A stretch of DNA of 34,898 nucleotides from an uncultured Ectothiorhodospiraceae bacterium (lineage in GTDB: Bacteria; Pseudomonadota; Gammaproteobacteria; UBA9214). The stretch spans positions 1 through 34,898 of the forward strand of contig CAMYIX010000066.1 of assembly GCA_947258615.1 (NCBI GenBank), given 5' to 3'. Both the position numbers and the translations under genes were made by a program. The notes under the pieces were generated by a model that ran no database searches, was not told where the DNA came from, and saw only the letters and a program-made list of their open reading frames with translations. This document shows positions 9,711-18,818 of the stretch, in pieces; position 1 is the stretch's first letter; each line of letters starts with the position of its first letter.

Positions 9711-9729
9711 GGCAGGGGTTGCCCCTGCC
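9711..9729. other. Strong hairpin between the TPR and motor halves of the operon
   Basis: A perfect 8-bp inverted repeat (GGCAGGGG, TTG, CCCCTGCC) lies in the only sizeable gap (9664-9774) of an otherwise overlapping operon. No T-run follows on the minus strand. It may mark mRNA processing or partial attenuation that sets the ratio of TPR proteins to motor subunits. Confidence 0.5.
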
Positions 9730-9774
9730 CATCGGCATGGCCCGGTATGAGTCCAATAACCTTACATTCGCGGC

Positions 9775-10083
9775 TCATTCTGGACTGTGAACTGCGTTGT
9801 AGTATTCGAGCTCACGGATAAACACGTCGCGGTCGATGGGTGCCAGGACCTCGTCGATAAGGCTGTTCATGGGTCGTGCGGCCAGGTCACCGGCCTGGGC
9901 CGATTGCCACGGTACGATATGCAGGGCCTTGGGCAACTCCTGGTTGCCGGTGATGGTGGTGCCCTCCAGATCCAGCCTGTCGGCGGCGTGTGCACAGCCG
10001 GCAAAGCAGGAAAGACCGAGCAGACAGGCGGCAAATCGCGGATGCGATGCGCTCCGGTGGATAGAGCAATTCAGGCGTTTCAT
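9775..10083 (-). CDS. Small secreted protein of the TPR/ExbBD operon
   Basis: A 102-aa protein of no recognised family. The N-terminus (residues 1-33) is a signal peptide with a basic start and hydrophobic core (FAACLLGLSCFAG) and an AHA cleavage motif. A lipoprotein reading at C26 or C30 is less likely. The mature part of about 70 residues is acidic and ends in DRDVFIRELEYYNAVHSPE. Its start codon overlaps the TPR lipoprotein stop (ATGA), which ties it to the same machine. Its role is unknown, presumably periplasmic. Confidence 0.8.
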   Translation of the reverse strand: MKRLNCSIHRSASHPRFAACLLGLSCFAGCAHAADRLDLEGTTITGNQELPKALHIVPWQSAQAGDLAARPMNSLIDEVLAPIDRDVFIRELEYYNAVHSPE

Positions 10084-10706
10084 TGTTTATCTCCAGTGGC
10101 AACGTTGACCTGGCGAGTCTGTTTACGCAACTTGCTGATCCACGAATGCAACAGCACGTCTTCCGACTGCGTCAGCTGCTGGTAACGCTCATAGTGGGCC
10201 AGTGCTCGCGCCGGGGTTGGGAGGTAGCGGTCGTAGAGAATACCGAGGTTCCAGTGGATATCCTCATCATTCGGGTCAATCTTCAGCCCATCGCTGTAAA
10301 CGGCGGCGGCCTCCTCCAGCCGGCCGCTGCGGCGATACAGGACGCCCAGCTCGTTGTAGGCCATGATCTGGCCGGCGTTGGCCTCGATGGCCCGCTTGAA
10401 GGCGACCTCGGCACCGGGCATATCGCCGATGTTGTTGCGCGCAATACCGAGATTCGTCCACGGGCCTGAGAACTGCGGTTTTGCCGCCGTGATCGCCGCA
10501 AGCCTGTCTGCGGCAGCATGCCAGTCCTCGGCCTTCATCAATTGCAGGGCCGCCTGGAATTCGTTCTCTACATCGATGACCGTTTCAGTCACGACTGCCG
10601 TGGCATCGAGACCAGGCACCATGGCGTGTTCCCGCGGTGCGCTGGCACAACCGGCAAGCATGATTACGAGGAGAAACGCGGGGACGTTAGCGTAACGCAG
10701 CGACAT
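10080..10706 (-). CDS. TPR-repeat lipoprotein
   Basis: The start at 10706 (MSLRYANV, 208 aa) is preferred over an in-frame ATG 18 bases upstream because AAGGAG sits 8 bases before it. The signal ends in the lipobox LAGC at Cys20. Residues about 60-190 hold at least three consecutive TPR units (WTNLGIARNNIGDMPGAEVAFKRAI; YNELGVLYRRSGRLEEAAAVY; HWNLGILYDRYLPTPARALAHYERY). These are helical pairs that make protein-docking surfaces. It overlaps the large TPR lipoprotein upstream by about 20 bases and the small secreted protein downstream by four. It probably sits on the inner leaflet of the outer membrane as a scaffold for the machine. Confidence 0.9.
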   Translation of the reverse strand: MSLRYANVPAFLLVIMLAGCASAPREHAMVPGLDATAVVTETVIDVENEFQAALQLMKAEDWHAAADRLAAITAAKPQFSGPWTNLGIARNNIGDMPGAEVAFKRAIEANAGQIMAYNELGVLYRRSGRLEEAAAVYSDGLKIDPNDEDIHWNLGILYDRYLPTPARALAHYERYQQLTQSEDVLLHSWISKLRKQTRQVNVATGDKQ

Positions 10707-13485
10707 AATCCCTACTCCTTTCATGCCTGGCGTACTTGCCCGGCACCAGTTTAGCCAGCGCCCTCAGGCTTTTCCCGATCCAGGCATCGTACAGTCCTGA
10801 CCCGGCACGCTCGACATTCGTCTCATGCAGCGCGATGGCCTGCTCTTCGAACGGATAGGCCAGGTCTTCCAGCAGGATGTTGTATTCCTCCAGCGCCTCT
10901 GCATCGAGGTTATTCGGACGCTCGGATTCCATCAGCGTCTTGACGAGGTGGGTGTAGAGTTCTGCAGTGTGGAAGGCGGCAGCCGTGGTGACCTCGGCCA
11001 CGTCATAGGCGGCAGCCTGCTCATACTGCGCCAGGGTCAACGCCAGCTGGCGCTTCTTGGTGTCGAGTGTCGTGTTAAGCGGCAGCCTCAGTGCGACCGC
11101 ACGGTACTGCGTATTCTGGGCATCGGCCAGGCTCAGGCGAGCCCGTGCGGCCAGGTAGCGCGTGCGGTCGGTGCGAGCAGGGCCGGCCTGGGCATCGGCC
11201 GTGATAATGGCATTCAGCCACTGCTGCCACTGCTGGATCTTTCCAGCCGACTTGTATTCCTGTGCCACGCGCTGGCGTGCCTCGATGGCGGCCCCCACCG
11301 GCTGCGGAAACTGCTCAACATAATAGATATAGACCGCCGTCGACTGTCCGGCATGCCCGGCCTTCGCATACAACTCGGCGGCCTGCCAGAGGGCCTCGCT
11401 GCGCAGCCTGGTATCGCCGCTGGCGCGCCCGATGCGTTCGAATTCCTGTGCGGCCTGCAACGGCCTGGCGCTGCCGAGGTACGCCGCGGCCAGCCGGCGT
11501 GTGACCTCCGCCTGGCGCGGATCGTCCGGATAGGCGCTGCGGAACTGTTCCAGCGTACGGGTAGCGGCGCCAAGATCGTTCAGGCTCATCAGGCCGGCGG
11601 CGGCATCGTATTCCGCAGTGGCAACAATGCTGGCAGTCGGCGCGACATGGCGCACACGCTGGAAGTGACCCACTGCGGCCCGGGTGTCACCGGCGGCCTG
11701 CGCGGCCTCGCCCTGTTTATAGATAGAAGCCGCAACTCGCTCTGTTATATCATTTTTCTCCTTGCTGTCCGCTGGCATGCGGGCCAGCACCTGCTGGTAG
11801 GCCTGCTCGGCCTGCAGGAAGTCCCCGAGATCGAACCAGGCATGCGCCTGGACCGTCCAGCACACGCGTAGCTGTGCGTGCGTGGCGCCCTGGTCGTCGA
11901 GGACCTGCAGGGCAACCTGGATGGCGCGCGGGTTCTGGTTGATCGCCAGCAGCTGTTCAGCGGCGCGAGTCAACACGGCCAGTGACTGCGGATGTCGCGG
12001 GAATCCCGTGGCAAAACGCAGTGCGTTTTCGATGGAGTCGCGGTGCCAGGCCGACTTTTCGGTCCCGGACAGGCGCGCTTCTTCCTTGCCGTAGACAAGC
12101 ACGGAGGCATAGCCGGCCTCGGCGGCCTGGTCATGCCCACCGTAGTCATAGGCGGTATGCACGAACTCCTTGCCTGCCTCACGGTAGTCACCGGATTCGT
12201 CGAGCAGTTCCGCCAGCAGGAAGTTCATGCCCGGTGCGACCGGATCATCCGCAAACGAGCCCAGCCAGCTGCGGTACCAGTGGGAGGCTTCGGCGTAGTG
12301 CTGCGGCTTGCGGGTGCGCTGTGCCTGGGCGTGATAGTGACGCGACAAGTCGGTCATGGTGACCTTCAGGAAATCGAGCACCTCCCCGGCACCAGTCTTG
12401 TCGTGATGCTGCCAGTACTCGCCCTGCAAGTTGTAGCGCTCGACGAAGTCCTTCTTGCCCTGCAATACCAGCGTGGGGAACTTGCCGGCCTGGTAGGCGT
12501 CGATCACGCGCATCTGGAAGGCCGGTGCCTGGCGGTGGATCGGATTGCTGGTCACGAATGATCGAAAGGTCCCGGCGGCATCGGTGTAGCGCTCCTTGTC
12601 GAGATACAGCCTGCCGAGGCGGTCATACACCACGTCTTCGTAGTGGCGGGCGCCATGTTGCGCGAAGTGGTCGGCCACCGTGTGCGCACCCTCCTCGTAG
12701 GAAAAACTCAGGCTCATCACGCGCAGGGTATCTTCCACCATTTCACGATCCGCACGTTCCAGTCCGGCCAGCGGATCGTCGCCGTCTGCATCCAGCGGGA
12801 GCTTGCGGTCGAGCAGCCCGGTGAAGGTGCCGAGTCCCTCGGTGAACAGCCCCTGCTTGAAGTAGCACCAGCCCAGCTTGTAGAGCGACTGCTGGAAGAA
12901 GGGATTGTCGTCGCCGGCATCGACGACCGCCTGGTAGGCGCGTCCGGCTCCGCGGTAGTCCTTCTGCACGAACAGGATTTCACCCAGACGAAACTGTGCC
13001 TCGAGCCGGTGACGGCTATCCGGGTACTGCTCAACCAGACGCTCCAGCGTAAGCAGTGACTTGTCCGGATCGCCACCCAGTTCATGGGCGCGTGCCAGCT
13101 GGTAAAGCACGGAGTCGTTGTCGGCGCGGTCCGGATAGTTTTCCAGTACCTGCCGGTAGAGATGGATCGAGTCCTGCACCTGCCGCGGGTACTGCGATAC
13201 CGCCGTGGTCTCGTCAAATTCCACTTCCGGCAGCGCTTCGGCTTCCATGTTGATGTCCGCGAGCCGGCGCATGGCCTGTGGGCGTGCCTCGGTCCGGTCA
13301 TCGGTTTTCAAAAAGCGACGATAGGCGCTCATGGCCTGCTGTTCACTGGCCTTGATCGGCACATCATCCAGTTTGACCGGACGCCTGCCGAGATCACCGA
13401 TGGTCGGTGCATCATCGCCGCGAAACATCGAGCAGCCGCTACCGGCCAGTACGAGCGTCGACAGGAGCGGCAGCCAGCGCATCAT
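10687..13485 (-). CDS. Large TPR-repeat outer-membrane lipoprotein
   Basis: A 932-aa protein with a signal peptide and lipobox at Cys18 (AGSGC). The rest is almost wholly alpha-helical TPR-like repeats. Examples are RAHELGGDPDKSLLTLERLVEQYPDSRHRLEAQFRLGEILF near residue 130, then LYKLGWCYFKQGLFTEGL, and more repeats through residue 800. The size and repeat pattern resemble the large TPR proteins found with AgmX/ExbBD sets in gammaproteobacteria and with the Glt/Nfs machines of Myxococcus; that link is by architecture, not by a checked alignment. The ATG overlaps the stop of the upstream TPR gene by four bases (ATGA). It is likely a periplasmic scaffold tethered to the outer membrane. Confidence 0.9.
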   Translation of the reverse strand: MMRWLPLLSTLVLAGSGCSMFRGDDAPTIGDLGRRPVKLDDVPIKASEQQAMSAYRRFLKTDDRTEARPQAMRRLADINMEAEALPEVEFDETTAVSQYPRQVQDSIHLYRQVLENYPDRADNDSVLYQLARAHELGGDPDKSLLTLERLVEQYPDSRHRLEAQFRLGEILFVQKDYRGAGRAYQAVVDAGDDNPFFQQSLYKLGWCYFKQGLFTEGLGTFTGLLDRKLPLDADGDDPLAGLERADREMVEDTLRVMSLSFSYEEGAHTVADHFAQHGARHYEDVVYDRLGRLYLDKERYTDAAGTFRSFVTSNPIHRQAPAFQMRVIDAYQAGKFPTLVLQGKKDFVERYNLQGEYWQHHDKTGAGEVLDFLKVTMTDLSRHYHAQAQRTRKPQHYAEASHWYRSWLGSFADDPVAPGMNFLLAELLDESGDYREAGKEFVHTAYDYGGHDQAAEAGYASVLVYGKEEARLSGTEKSAWHRDSIENALRFATGFPRHPQSLAVLTRAAEQLLAINQNPRAIQVALQVLDDQGATHAQLRVCWTVQAHAWFDLGDFLQAEQAYQQVLARMPADSKEKNDITERVAASIYKQGEAAQAAGDTRAAVGHFQRVRHVAPTASIVATAEYDAAAGLMSLNDLGAATRTLEQFRSAYPDDPRQAEVTRRLAAAYLGSARPLQAAQEFERIGRASGDTRLRSEALWQAAELYAKAGHAGQSTAVYIYYVEQFPQPVGAAIEARQRVAQEYKSAGKIQQWQQWLNAIITADAQAGPARTDRTRYLAARARLSLADAQNTQYRAVALRLPLNTTLDTKKRQLALTLAQYEQAAAYDVAEVTTAAAFHTAELYTHLVKTLMESERPNNLDAEALEEYNILLEDLAYPFEEQAIALHETNVERAGSGLYDAWIGKSLRALAKLVPGKYARHERSRDYVAALR

Positions 13486-15350
13486 TGCGCACCGACCTTG
13501 CCGGGATACAGGGCACTGTCCAGGGTCTGCGCCAGCGAGAAACGCGCCTGCACAATGTAGGTATCGATGCGTTTCTTCTGCTGTTCGAGCTCATTCACGG
13601 CCAGCTGTTCGAGGTACTCGCCCTGTGCAAGGTGCACCGATTCGGTACGATTCAGCAACACCTGGATGATCCCCCGGTTCGTGTTAATGCGCTGGTTGAA
13701 GGCGTCGAATCCGGCCGGACTGGTGATGCGTGCCGAGTCCAGCGACTGCAGTGCCCGGGCGGACCGGTCCAGCGGGCCGGCCACCTCCTCCAGCCGGCGT
13801 GTTGCCTGCCACAGGCGGGGTTTGTACTGGCTGCTGAGTTGCCAGTACAGCGCCCCTTCCACACGGGCCTGGCGTTCGCGCAATGCATCCGTGACAGGAT
13901 TAACTGGAAGTTCTGACAGTATCTGTTTGATGTGCTTTATTCTTTCCCATTGCCCGGTTTCCGTGGCATCTGCCAGTCCGAGCGGATCTCTGGCGGCCTC
14001 GACCCGGGCCAGGCGGGCCCTGAGTTCGCGATGGTGCCGTTCGAGGCGTGTGTGGTCTTCGGAACGCAGGGCACGTTCGGCAGCGGGCCGGTTGTCTCCA
14101 AAGCGGTGCCGGCGCGCGGACAGCATGTCGTCATAGGCGTCGATATTGGTGGCCCAGGTCTGCAGGTTGTTGCGCAGCACCAGCAGGTCACGGTAGTTCT
14201 TGACCGCTTCCTGGAATTCATGCGCGGCCATCAGCGTGACCTGGTAGCGCAGTGCCGGTGACCGGGTATCCAGCGTCAGTTCCTGAAGCCATCCCGAGCC
14301 ACTACGCAGATCCTGTCCCTGCAGTATCTCCAGCAGTTCCCCGCGCCTGATCGCGGCAATCGAGTCATCGAGTTTGTCATTTTCATCAAGCAGCGTGGTG
14401 ATGGCATCGTGGTAGTGCTGTACCGCGCGGCCATGCAGGTTCATCCTGGTCATGGCATACGGCATTGCCAGTAAAGCCTCCTGAACGGCAGGATCGGCTG
14501 CATGGCGCCTGCCGAGTTCGCTCCACGGCACCAGCGCGCGGCCAAATTCGTCCGCCTCGGAATCCGCCCAGCCGGTACCGAGCAGCGCCTTGTTGGACAG
14601 TGGCCCTTCCAGTCGGACACGCTCGAGTATTTCGCGCGATCGCTGCGCCTCGCCTTCCTGCAGATAGCTGTAACCGAGTGCCAGGTTGGCCTTGTCACGC
14701 AACAGGCGCAACTCATCGCTGTGACCGGACAGTTCACCCAGTGTGTCCAGCTCCTTCGCGCCACGCTTCAGCCGGCCGTTGCGAATATAGGCGACACCCA
14801 GGTTATAGGCGAGGTAGGGTGACCAGATGCTGGCGTCTTTGGCCGCCTCCAGCACGCCGATGGCAGCGTCATTCTGGCCCAGCTGTAGCAACAGGAGGCT
14901 GTGCAGCTGGGCGGCCTCGACATGCGTCGCGCGGGTCATGTCGCCATTGATCTGTGACAGGGCCTGCAGCGCGTTGACGGTGTCGCCGCGCTGGAAGGAA
15001 ATCCTGGCCAGGTAGAACCAGGCACGATTGCGGGTCCGTGCGTCGGCATGCTCGTCTGTCAGCATGCGCTCGAAAATCTCGCTGGCTGCGTTACGCAGCC
15101 CGTAGGACAGGTCAAGCCCGCCCAGCAGCAGCTCGGCCTCATCGCCATGGTGGGGCAGGCGCTGCTGCGCCTGTGCGATCTGCAGACGCACGATGCTATT
15201 GAACCAGTCCTCCTGGAAGTAGTAAAACAGGACCTCTCCGAACTGGAGGTCCTGTGCCATCGGGAGGGGTTTGCGATCAGCCGCGTTTGCTGCCGTCGCA
15301 AGCTGCGTCATTAGTAGCGATAGAATGAAGCCGCAGGCGGATCGCCGCAT
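13482..15350 (-). CDS. TPR-repeat periplasmic protein
   Basis: A 622-aa protein with a cleavable signal peptide (about residues 1-23, ending ANA). TPR-like helical pairs follow from residue 35 to about 330, starting with FGEVLFYYFQEDWFNSIVRL and including AYNLGVAYIRNGRLKRGAKELDTL. The second half is helical and rich in Arg, Glu and Leu with coiled-coil character. No lipobox is present, so it is probably soluble in the periplasm. It lies 3 bases after the stop of the first operon gene and overlaps the next TPR gene by four bases, so it is co-translated. A role as an adaptor between motor and outer membrane parts is inferred from context. Confidence 0.9.
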   Translation of the reverse strand: MRRSACGFILSLLMTQLATAANAADRKPLPMAQDLQFGEVLFYYFQEDWFNSIVRLQIAQAQQRLPHHGDEAELLLGGLDLSYGLRNAASEIFERMLTDEHADARTRNRAWFYLARISFQRGDTVNALQALSQINGDMTRATHVEAAQLHSLLLLQLGQNDAAIGVLEAAKDASIWSPYLAYNLGVAYIRNGRLKRGAKELDTLGELSGHSDELRLLRDKANLALGYSYLQEGEAQRSREILERVRLEGPLSNKALLGTGWADSEADEFGRALVPWSELGRRHAADPAVQEALLAMPYAMTRMNLHGRAVQHYHDAITTLLDENDKLDDSIAAIRRGELLEILQGQDLRSGSGWLQELTLDTRSPALRYQVTLMAAHEFQEAVKNYRDLLVLRNNLQTWATNIDAYDDMLSARRHRFGDNRPAAERALRSEDHTRLERHHRELRARLARVEAARDPLGLADATETGQWERIKHIKQILSELPVNPVTDALRERQARVEGALYWQLSSQYKPRLWQATRRLEEVAGPLDRSARALQSLDSARITSPAGFDAFNQRINTNRGIIQVLLNRTESVHLAQGEYLEQLAVNELEQQKKRIDTYIVQARFSLAQTLDSALYPGKVGAQ

Positions 15351-15353
15351 GGC

Positions 15354-15899
15354 TTATTCCCATTCCCTGATACTGAAGTCCGGTTGCTCACTGCTCGGAT
15401 TGTCAACGATCTTCAGCTCGACATACTTCGCACCGAGGCTCTTGTTGATGACAAGGCTGGCACCACGGCGGTAGTCGCGGTCGTTAGGACCCATGCCGGT
15501 ATAGATGGCAACAAGCTCGTGTTCACCGGCCTTGAGGTTGCCCATGTACAGGCGCTGTATGCCGCCCCGATGCAGGGCATCGACCTCACGCTGCGTATAG
15601 AGATAACTGGAAACGACCTTGTCATCCACCTTGAGCTGCACCGAGTCGAGCTTGAAGAACTCGCCCACATCGAGCGACACGAACACGGCCAGACGGGTAT
15701 TGGCCGGGTACAGCAGTTCTTCCTCAAGGATGAACAGATCGCGGTTAAGCGCGATAACGTCCTGCTTAAGCGACTGGATGTCCTCGTCCAGGCTGGTCGC
15801 ATCCAGTGCTTCTCCCGGTGCCGTGCTGGACATCAGTATCAGGATTCCGGAAATCAGGGATTTGATTGTCCGAACTGGAAGTTCTGGCTGCAGCATCAT
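15354..15899 (-). CDS. Secreted coiled-coil protein, first gene of the TPR/ExbBD operon
   Basis: A 181-aa protein. One hydrophobic segment near residues 11-32 is either a signal peptide or a membrane anchor. An acidic coiled coil follows at about 36-64 (DEDIQSLKQDVIALNRDLFILEEELL). A beta-rich domain then runs from about 68 to the end, with VFVSLDVGEFFKLDSVQLKVDD and LKAGEHELVAIYTGMGPND. The beta part has the feel of an immunoglobulin-like or PEGA-like fold, but I cannot assign it. A GAGG Shine-Dalgarno precedes the double ATG. As first gene it sets the likely promoter region to 15900-16148. Function unknown. Confidence 0.85.
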   Translation of the reverse strand: MMLQPELPVRTIKSLISGILILMSSTAPGEALDATSLDEDIQSLKQDVIALNRDLFILEEELLYPANTRLAVFVSLDVGEFFKLDSVQLKVDDKVVSSYLYTQREVDALHRGGIQRLYMGNLKAGEHELVAIYTGMGPNDRDYRRGASLVINKSLGAKYVELKIVDNPSSEQPDFSIREWE

Positions 15900-16148
15900 C
15901 GACCTCGGTGTTTCTGCACTGGGTACGCTGTCGATCCTTGAATATGCCGGTCCGGGCAGTGCATGATGGTGTAAATTTCCGGAATAAATTGACTATCTGA
16001 AAGTCTGCAGTAGCCGGCGCCCGCAGGATGTGCGCTGGCTCACAATCCAGCTATCACGCTGGACAGGAAGCATAAGCGCCGACCTCCGGCGCGATGGATT
16101 GACCTCATTATCGCGGTCAGTGGACCGCTCCTGCACAGACCCTCTGGC
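15900..16148. other. Non-coding region upstream of the nine-gene operon
   Basis: No coding sequence is supported. It must hold the promoter of the minus-strand operon that begins at 15899, though no convincing -35/-10 pair was found. A 6-bp hairpin (GCGGTC, AGTG, GACCGC; 16113-16128) lies just past the apbE stop and could help end that transcript. Confidence 0.4.
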
Positions 16149-17129
16149 TTATTGTGCGATCCGGGCCAGGCCGTCTGAATAATGCATTCGACCCCGATTG
16201 TCGATAATGATCGCCTCGGTATCCGGCAGCGAATTGACCAGCTTCAGACCCTTGTCCACTCCCATAACGAACACGCTGGTAGACAGCGCATCAGTATCAG
16301 TGGCATTGCTGCCAATAATGCTGGTACTGCGCACTTCGTGCGGCGACTGGCCGGTTTCCGGATTGAGGATGTGGTGGTAACGCACCCCGTCTTCCTCGAA
16401 AAACCGTTCATAGTCGCCGGATGTGGAAATGGCCGCGTCTTCCAGGGGGATCATGGAAACAATGCCCTCGCCATTGCGCGGATCGCGGATGCCGATATTC
16501 CAGGGATGGTCCCAGCGCCTGCCGATCACCCGGGTGTCGCCGCCGGCACTGACCAGTGCGTCCCGCACACCGGCCGCCAGCAGAATGGCGATGCCGCGGT
16601 CGACGGCATAGCCCTTGGCGATGCCGCCGAGGTCGATGCGCACGCCGGATTGCAGGAACCGCACGCTGGAACCTGCACGATCAAGCCTGACATGGTGATA
16701 ACTGATCGCCGGCACGGCCATGGCAAGCTGATGACTGTCCGGCTTACCGCCACTGCGGTAATCGTAATATTGCCCGACACTGGCATAGGTGATATCGAAG
16801 GCCCCTTGTGTGATATCGGAAAACGCGAGAGCCTCCCCGATCAGCGTCAGTAGTTCATTGCTGATAATGACCGGACCCGTAGCGGCAGTCGCATTGACGC
16901 GTGACAGTTCGCTGTCGGGCTTATAGGTACTCATCAGGTCATCAATACGGTGTATCTCGTTCATGACCGCCTGGATAAGCGCCCTGCCCCGCTCAGGGCT
17001 TTCATGCCACAACTCCACATTGATGACCGTACCCATGATGGCGGCCTCCTCGCGCAGCCACTCGGCGCTTGCCATGAGCGGCAACAGCAACAGGGACAGG
17101 AGAACACCGATTTTCTTGCGTGGCTTCAT
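16149..17129 (-). CDS. apbE: FAD:protein FMN transferase (ApbE)
   Basis: A 326-aa periplasmic enzyme that moves FMN from FAD to a Thr or Ser of target proteins, using Mg2+. The signal peptide (residues 1-22) ends in ASA. Family hallmarks in order are MGTVINVEL near 33, the DDLMSTYKPDSELSRVN region near 70, DLGGIAKGYAVDRG near 165, ALVSAGGDTRVIG near 190, HHILNPETG near 250, and the closing TDTDALSTSVFVMG near 280, which supplies metal-binding Asp/Thr residues. Nothing essential appears missing. It lies 74 bases downstream of the DUF1501 gene on the same strand and is probably the last gene of the heme-protein operon. This suggests that a product of the locus is flavinylated. Confidence 0.95.
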   Translation of the reverse strand: MKPRKKIGVLLSLLLLPLMASAEWLREEAAIMGTVINVELWHESPERGRALIQAVMNEIHRIDDLMSTYKPDSELSRVNATAATGPVIISNELLTLIGEALAFSDITQGAFDITYASVGQYYDYRSGGKPDSHQLAMAVPAISYHHVRLDRAGSSVRFLQSGVRIDLGGIAKGYAVDRGIAILLAAGVRDALVSAGGDTRVIGRRWDHPWNIGIRDPRNGEGIVSMIPLEDAAISTSGDYERFFEEDGVRYHHILNPETGQSPHEVRSTSIIGSNATDTDALSTSVFVMGVDKGLKLVNSLPDTEAIIIDNRGRMHYSDGLARIAQ

Positions 17130-17203
17130 GACCAGGATTATCGGCCAGCGGCAGACGCTATTGAGTGACAGCAGTCAGGATTAATCAAGCGACAGGCACC
17201 TGA

Positions 17204-18796
17204 CTAGATCACCCCGTTCACAATGGCATCGAACGCGGTCAGGCTGTCCATCATGGTGGCATTGCCGAGGCCGTGACCGGGAAACAGGTTCGGGAAACTG
17301 GCCACCTCGCCGTGCAGGGCCATATAGTTGAGGATGACCGTCTCGACCAGCAGGTTGACCTGGTTGGCAGCGGGTGTCGCGGTGGTTTCGACCGAGGCAT
17401 CCGGACGCATCCAGCCGATCTGCTGGTGAGTTGCCTGATCCAGGGCGCCGGCACCAAGCAATGCCGGGCGACCGCCGGGATTGTAGACCAGGAAGAACGA
17501 GGCCGCGGTGGACGAGTTGTCGCCGGTCCAGACACCCTTGCCGCCGGCTGCGGCGTCGGTCATGCCATTGCTGAATACCGACCCGTCACTGCACACGTAG
17601 ATCATCAGCGGCACGCCGCTACCGTTATTGGCGCGTGCGGCATATTCCAGGCAGGCGCCGATGCAACGTCCGGCGCGCAGGTCACGCAGCTCGCCGGTAA
17701 TCCGGTCACCGGTATGGTAGTCATAGCCACCCATGGTGATGGTACCGGCACCGGCAAAACCGTTGACAACCATCTTCATTACGGAGGCGGTCTTGCGAAA
17801 TTCGCCGTCACTATCGAACTCCGTCTGGCTAAAAATACCGGACGGGCCAACGATGTCAGGGTCGAGAGCTGGATCCAGTGTACTCGGGTCGCCGAAGCGG
17901 TCGGCGATATCGGCTGCCTTGACGTAGCCGCAACGCACCAGGTCCTTGATGACGATATCGGCGCTGACCCTGGTGTCAACCCTGTCGAGTTTCATCTTGC
18001 TGATACGTTCTATGGATTCCATGACCGCCACCGCGTCCTCCTGGGTGAGCACGCCGATCAGCTGGCCGGTGTCAACCATGCCGGTGACATCCGACGGGCG
18101 ATCCACTTTGGTCGGCCGGATGCCCGGGTCGATCATCATGGCCGGCGCCATGGAGTTGCCGCCGGAATCCGAACTGCGCGAGCCGATCAGGGTCAGCAGG
18201 CTGCCGTCAGCGCCGGCCCGGGCGATGCCGTACAGCGGGTTGTGCGGGTTGTTACTAGTGTCATTATCGGAGCGTGCCGGAATGATCGCACCATTGATCA
18301 GCGCACTGCGTGCCAGGGCCTTCTCACGGATACCCTGCAGCATGGCACTGGTAGAATGAAACGCGAGCCCGAAGTCAGTATTGATGAAACCGGTGCCGGT
18401 ATTCGGATCGATGGAGGCCGGCGTCATGTCACCCGGCAGGCCCAGCTTGCTGTAGCCGGCGGTACTCAGGAAATCCAGCTGACCGCCCTGCTGCCCAACC
18501 AGCACGTTGGAACCGGCAATATTGGCGCCACCGGCCAGGTCGAAGCAGATGAACGGGATCTTGCCGGCGCCGAGCGATTTGATACCACAGGACGTTTTCA
18601 GCGCCTCGATATCGGGAGACAGCGCAGCGGCTGCCGAGCGCGGGTTGGCAAACAGCCCGAACAGCGTGGGAGCCGTTACCAGCCCCAGGCCGGCGACCAG
18701 CCCCTGGCCGAGAAAATCGCGGCGCGAGACCGGCCTGCCGTGGTCATTCAAGCACAGCGGATCGTCCGGTGAACGTATGATGGGTTTTCTCGCCAT
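17204..18796 (-). CDS. Tat-exported DUF1501-family protein
   Basis: A 530-aa protein. Residues 24-30 read SRRDFLG, a twin-arginine signal, followed by a hydrophobic stretch (LVAGLGLVTAPTLFGLF), so it is exported folded. The body (FICFDLAGGANIAGSN near 80, KLGLP near 117, NPHNPLYGIARAG near 183, GGYDYHTG near 340) fits the DUF1501/COG4102 family, which is distantly related to the alkaline phosphatase/sulfatase superfamily. In planctomycetes such proteins pair with PSCyt/DUF1553 heme proteins, and here two c-heme proteins lie immediately upstream in the same operon (22-base gap). Substrate and reaction are unknown. The classic sulfatase Cys-x-Pro-x-Arg motif was not seen. Confidence 0.85.
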   Translation of the reverse strand: MARKPIIRSPDDPLCLNDHGRPVSRRDFLGQGLVAGLGLVTAPTLFGLFANPRSAAAALSPDIEALKTSCGIKSLGAGKIPFICFDLAGGANIAGSNVLVGQQGGQLDFLSTAGYSKLGLPGDMTPASIDPNTGTGFINTDFGLAFHSTSAMLQGIREKALARSALINGAIIPARSDNDTSNNPHNPLYGIARAGADGSLLTLIGSRSSDSGGNSMAPAMMIDPGIRPTKVDRPSDVTGMVDTGQLIGVLTQEDAVAVMESIERISKMKLDRVDTRVSADIVIKDLVRCGYVKAADIADRFGDPSTLDPALDPDIVGPSGIFSQTEFDSDGEFRKTASVMKMVVNGFAGAGTITMGGYDYHTGDRITGELRDLRAGRCIGACLEYAARANNGSGVPLMIYVCSDGSVFSNGMTDAAAGGKGVWTGDNSSTAASFFLVYNPGGRPALLGAGALDQATHQQIGWMRPDASVETTATPAANQVNLLVETVILNYMALHGEVASFPNLFPGHGLGNATMMDSLTAFDAIVNGVI

Positions 18797-18818
18797 GAAG
18801 GTATCCTCGTTGTGGCCC

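Noticed and set aside
16113..16128. Hairpin after apbE as an intrinsic terminator
   Set aside because: The stem is only 6 bp and no T-run follows on the minus strand, so it was mentioned only as part of the intergenic region.
17273..18772. 499-codon plus-strand open frame inside the DUF1501 gene
   Set aside because: Antisense shadow. The minus-strand product has a Tat signal and family motifs; the plus-strand product has none.
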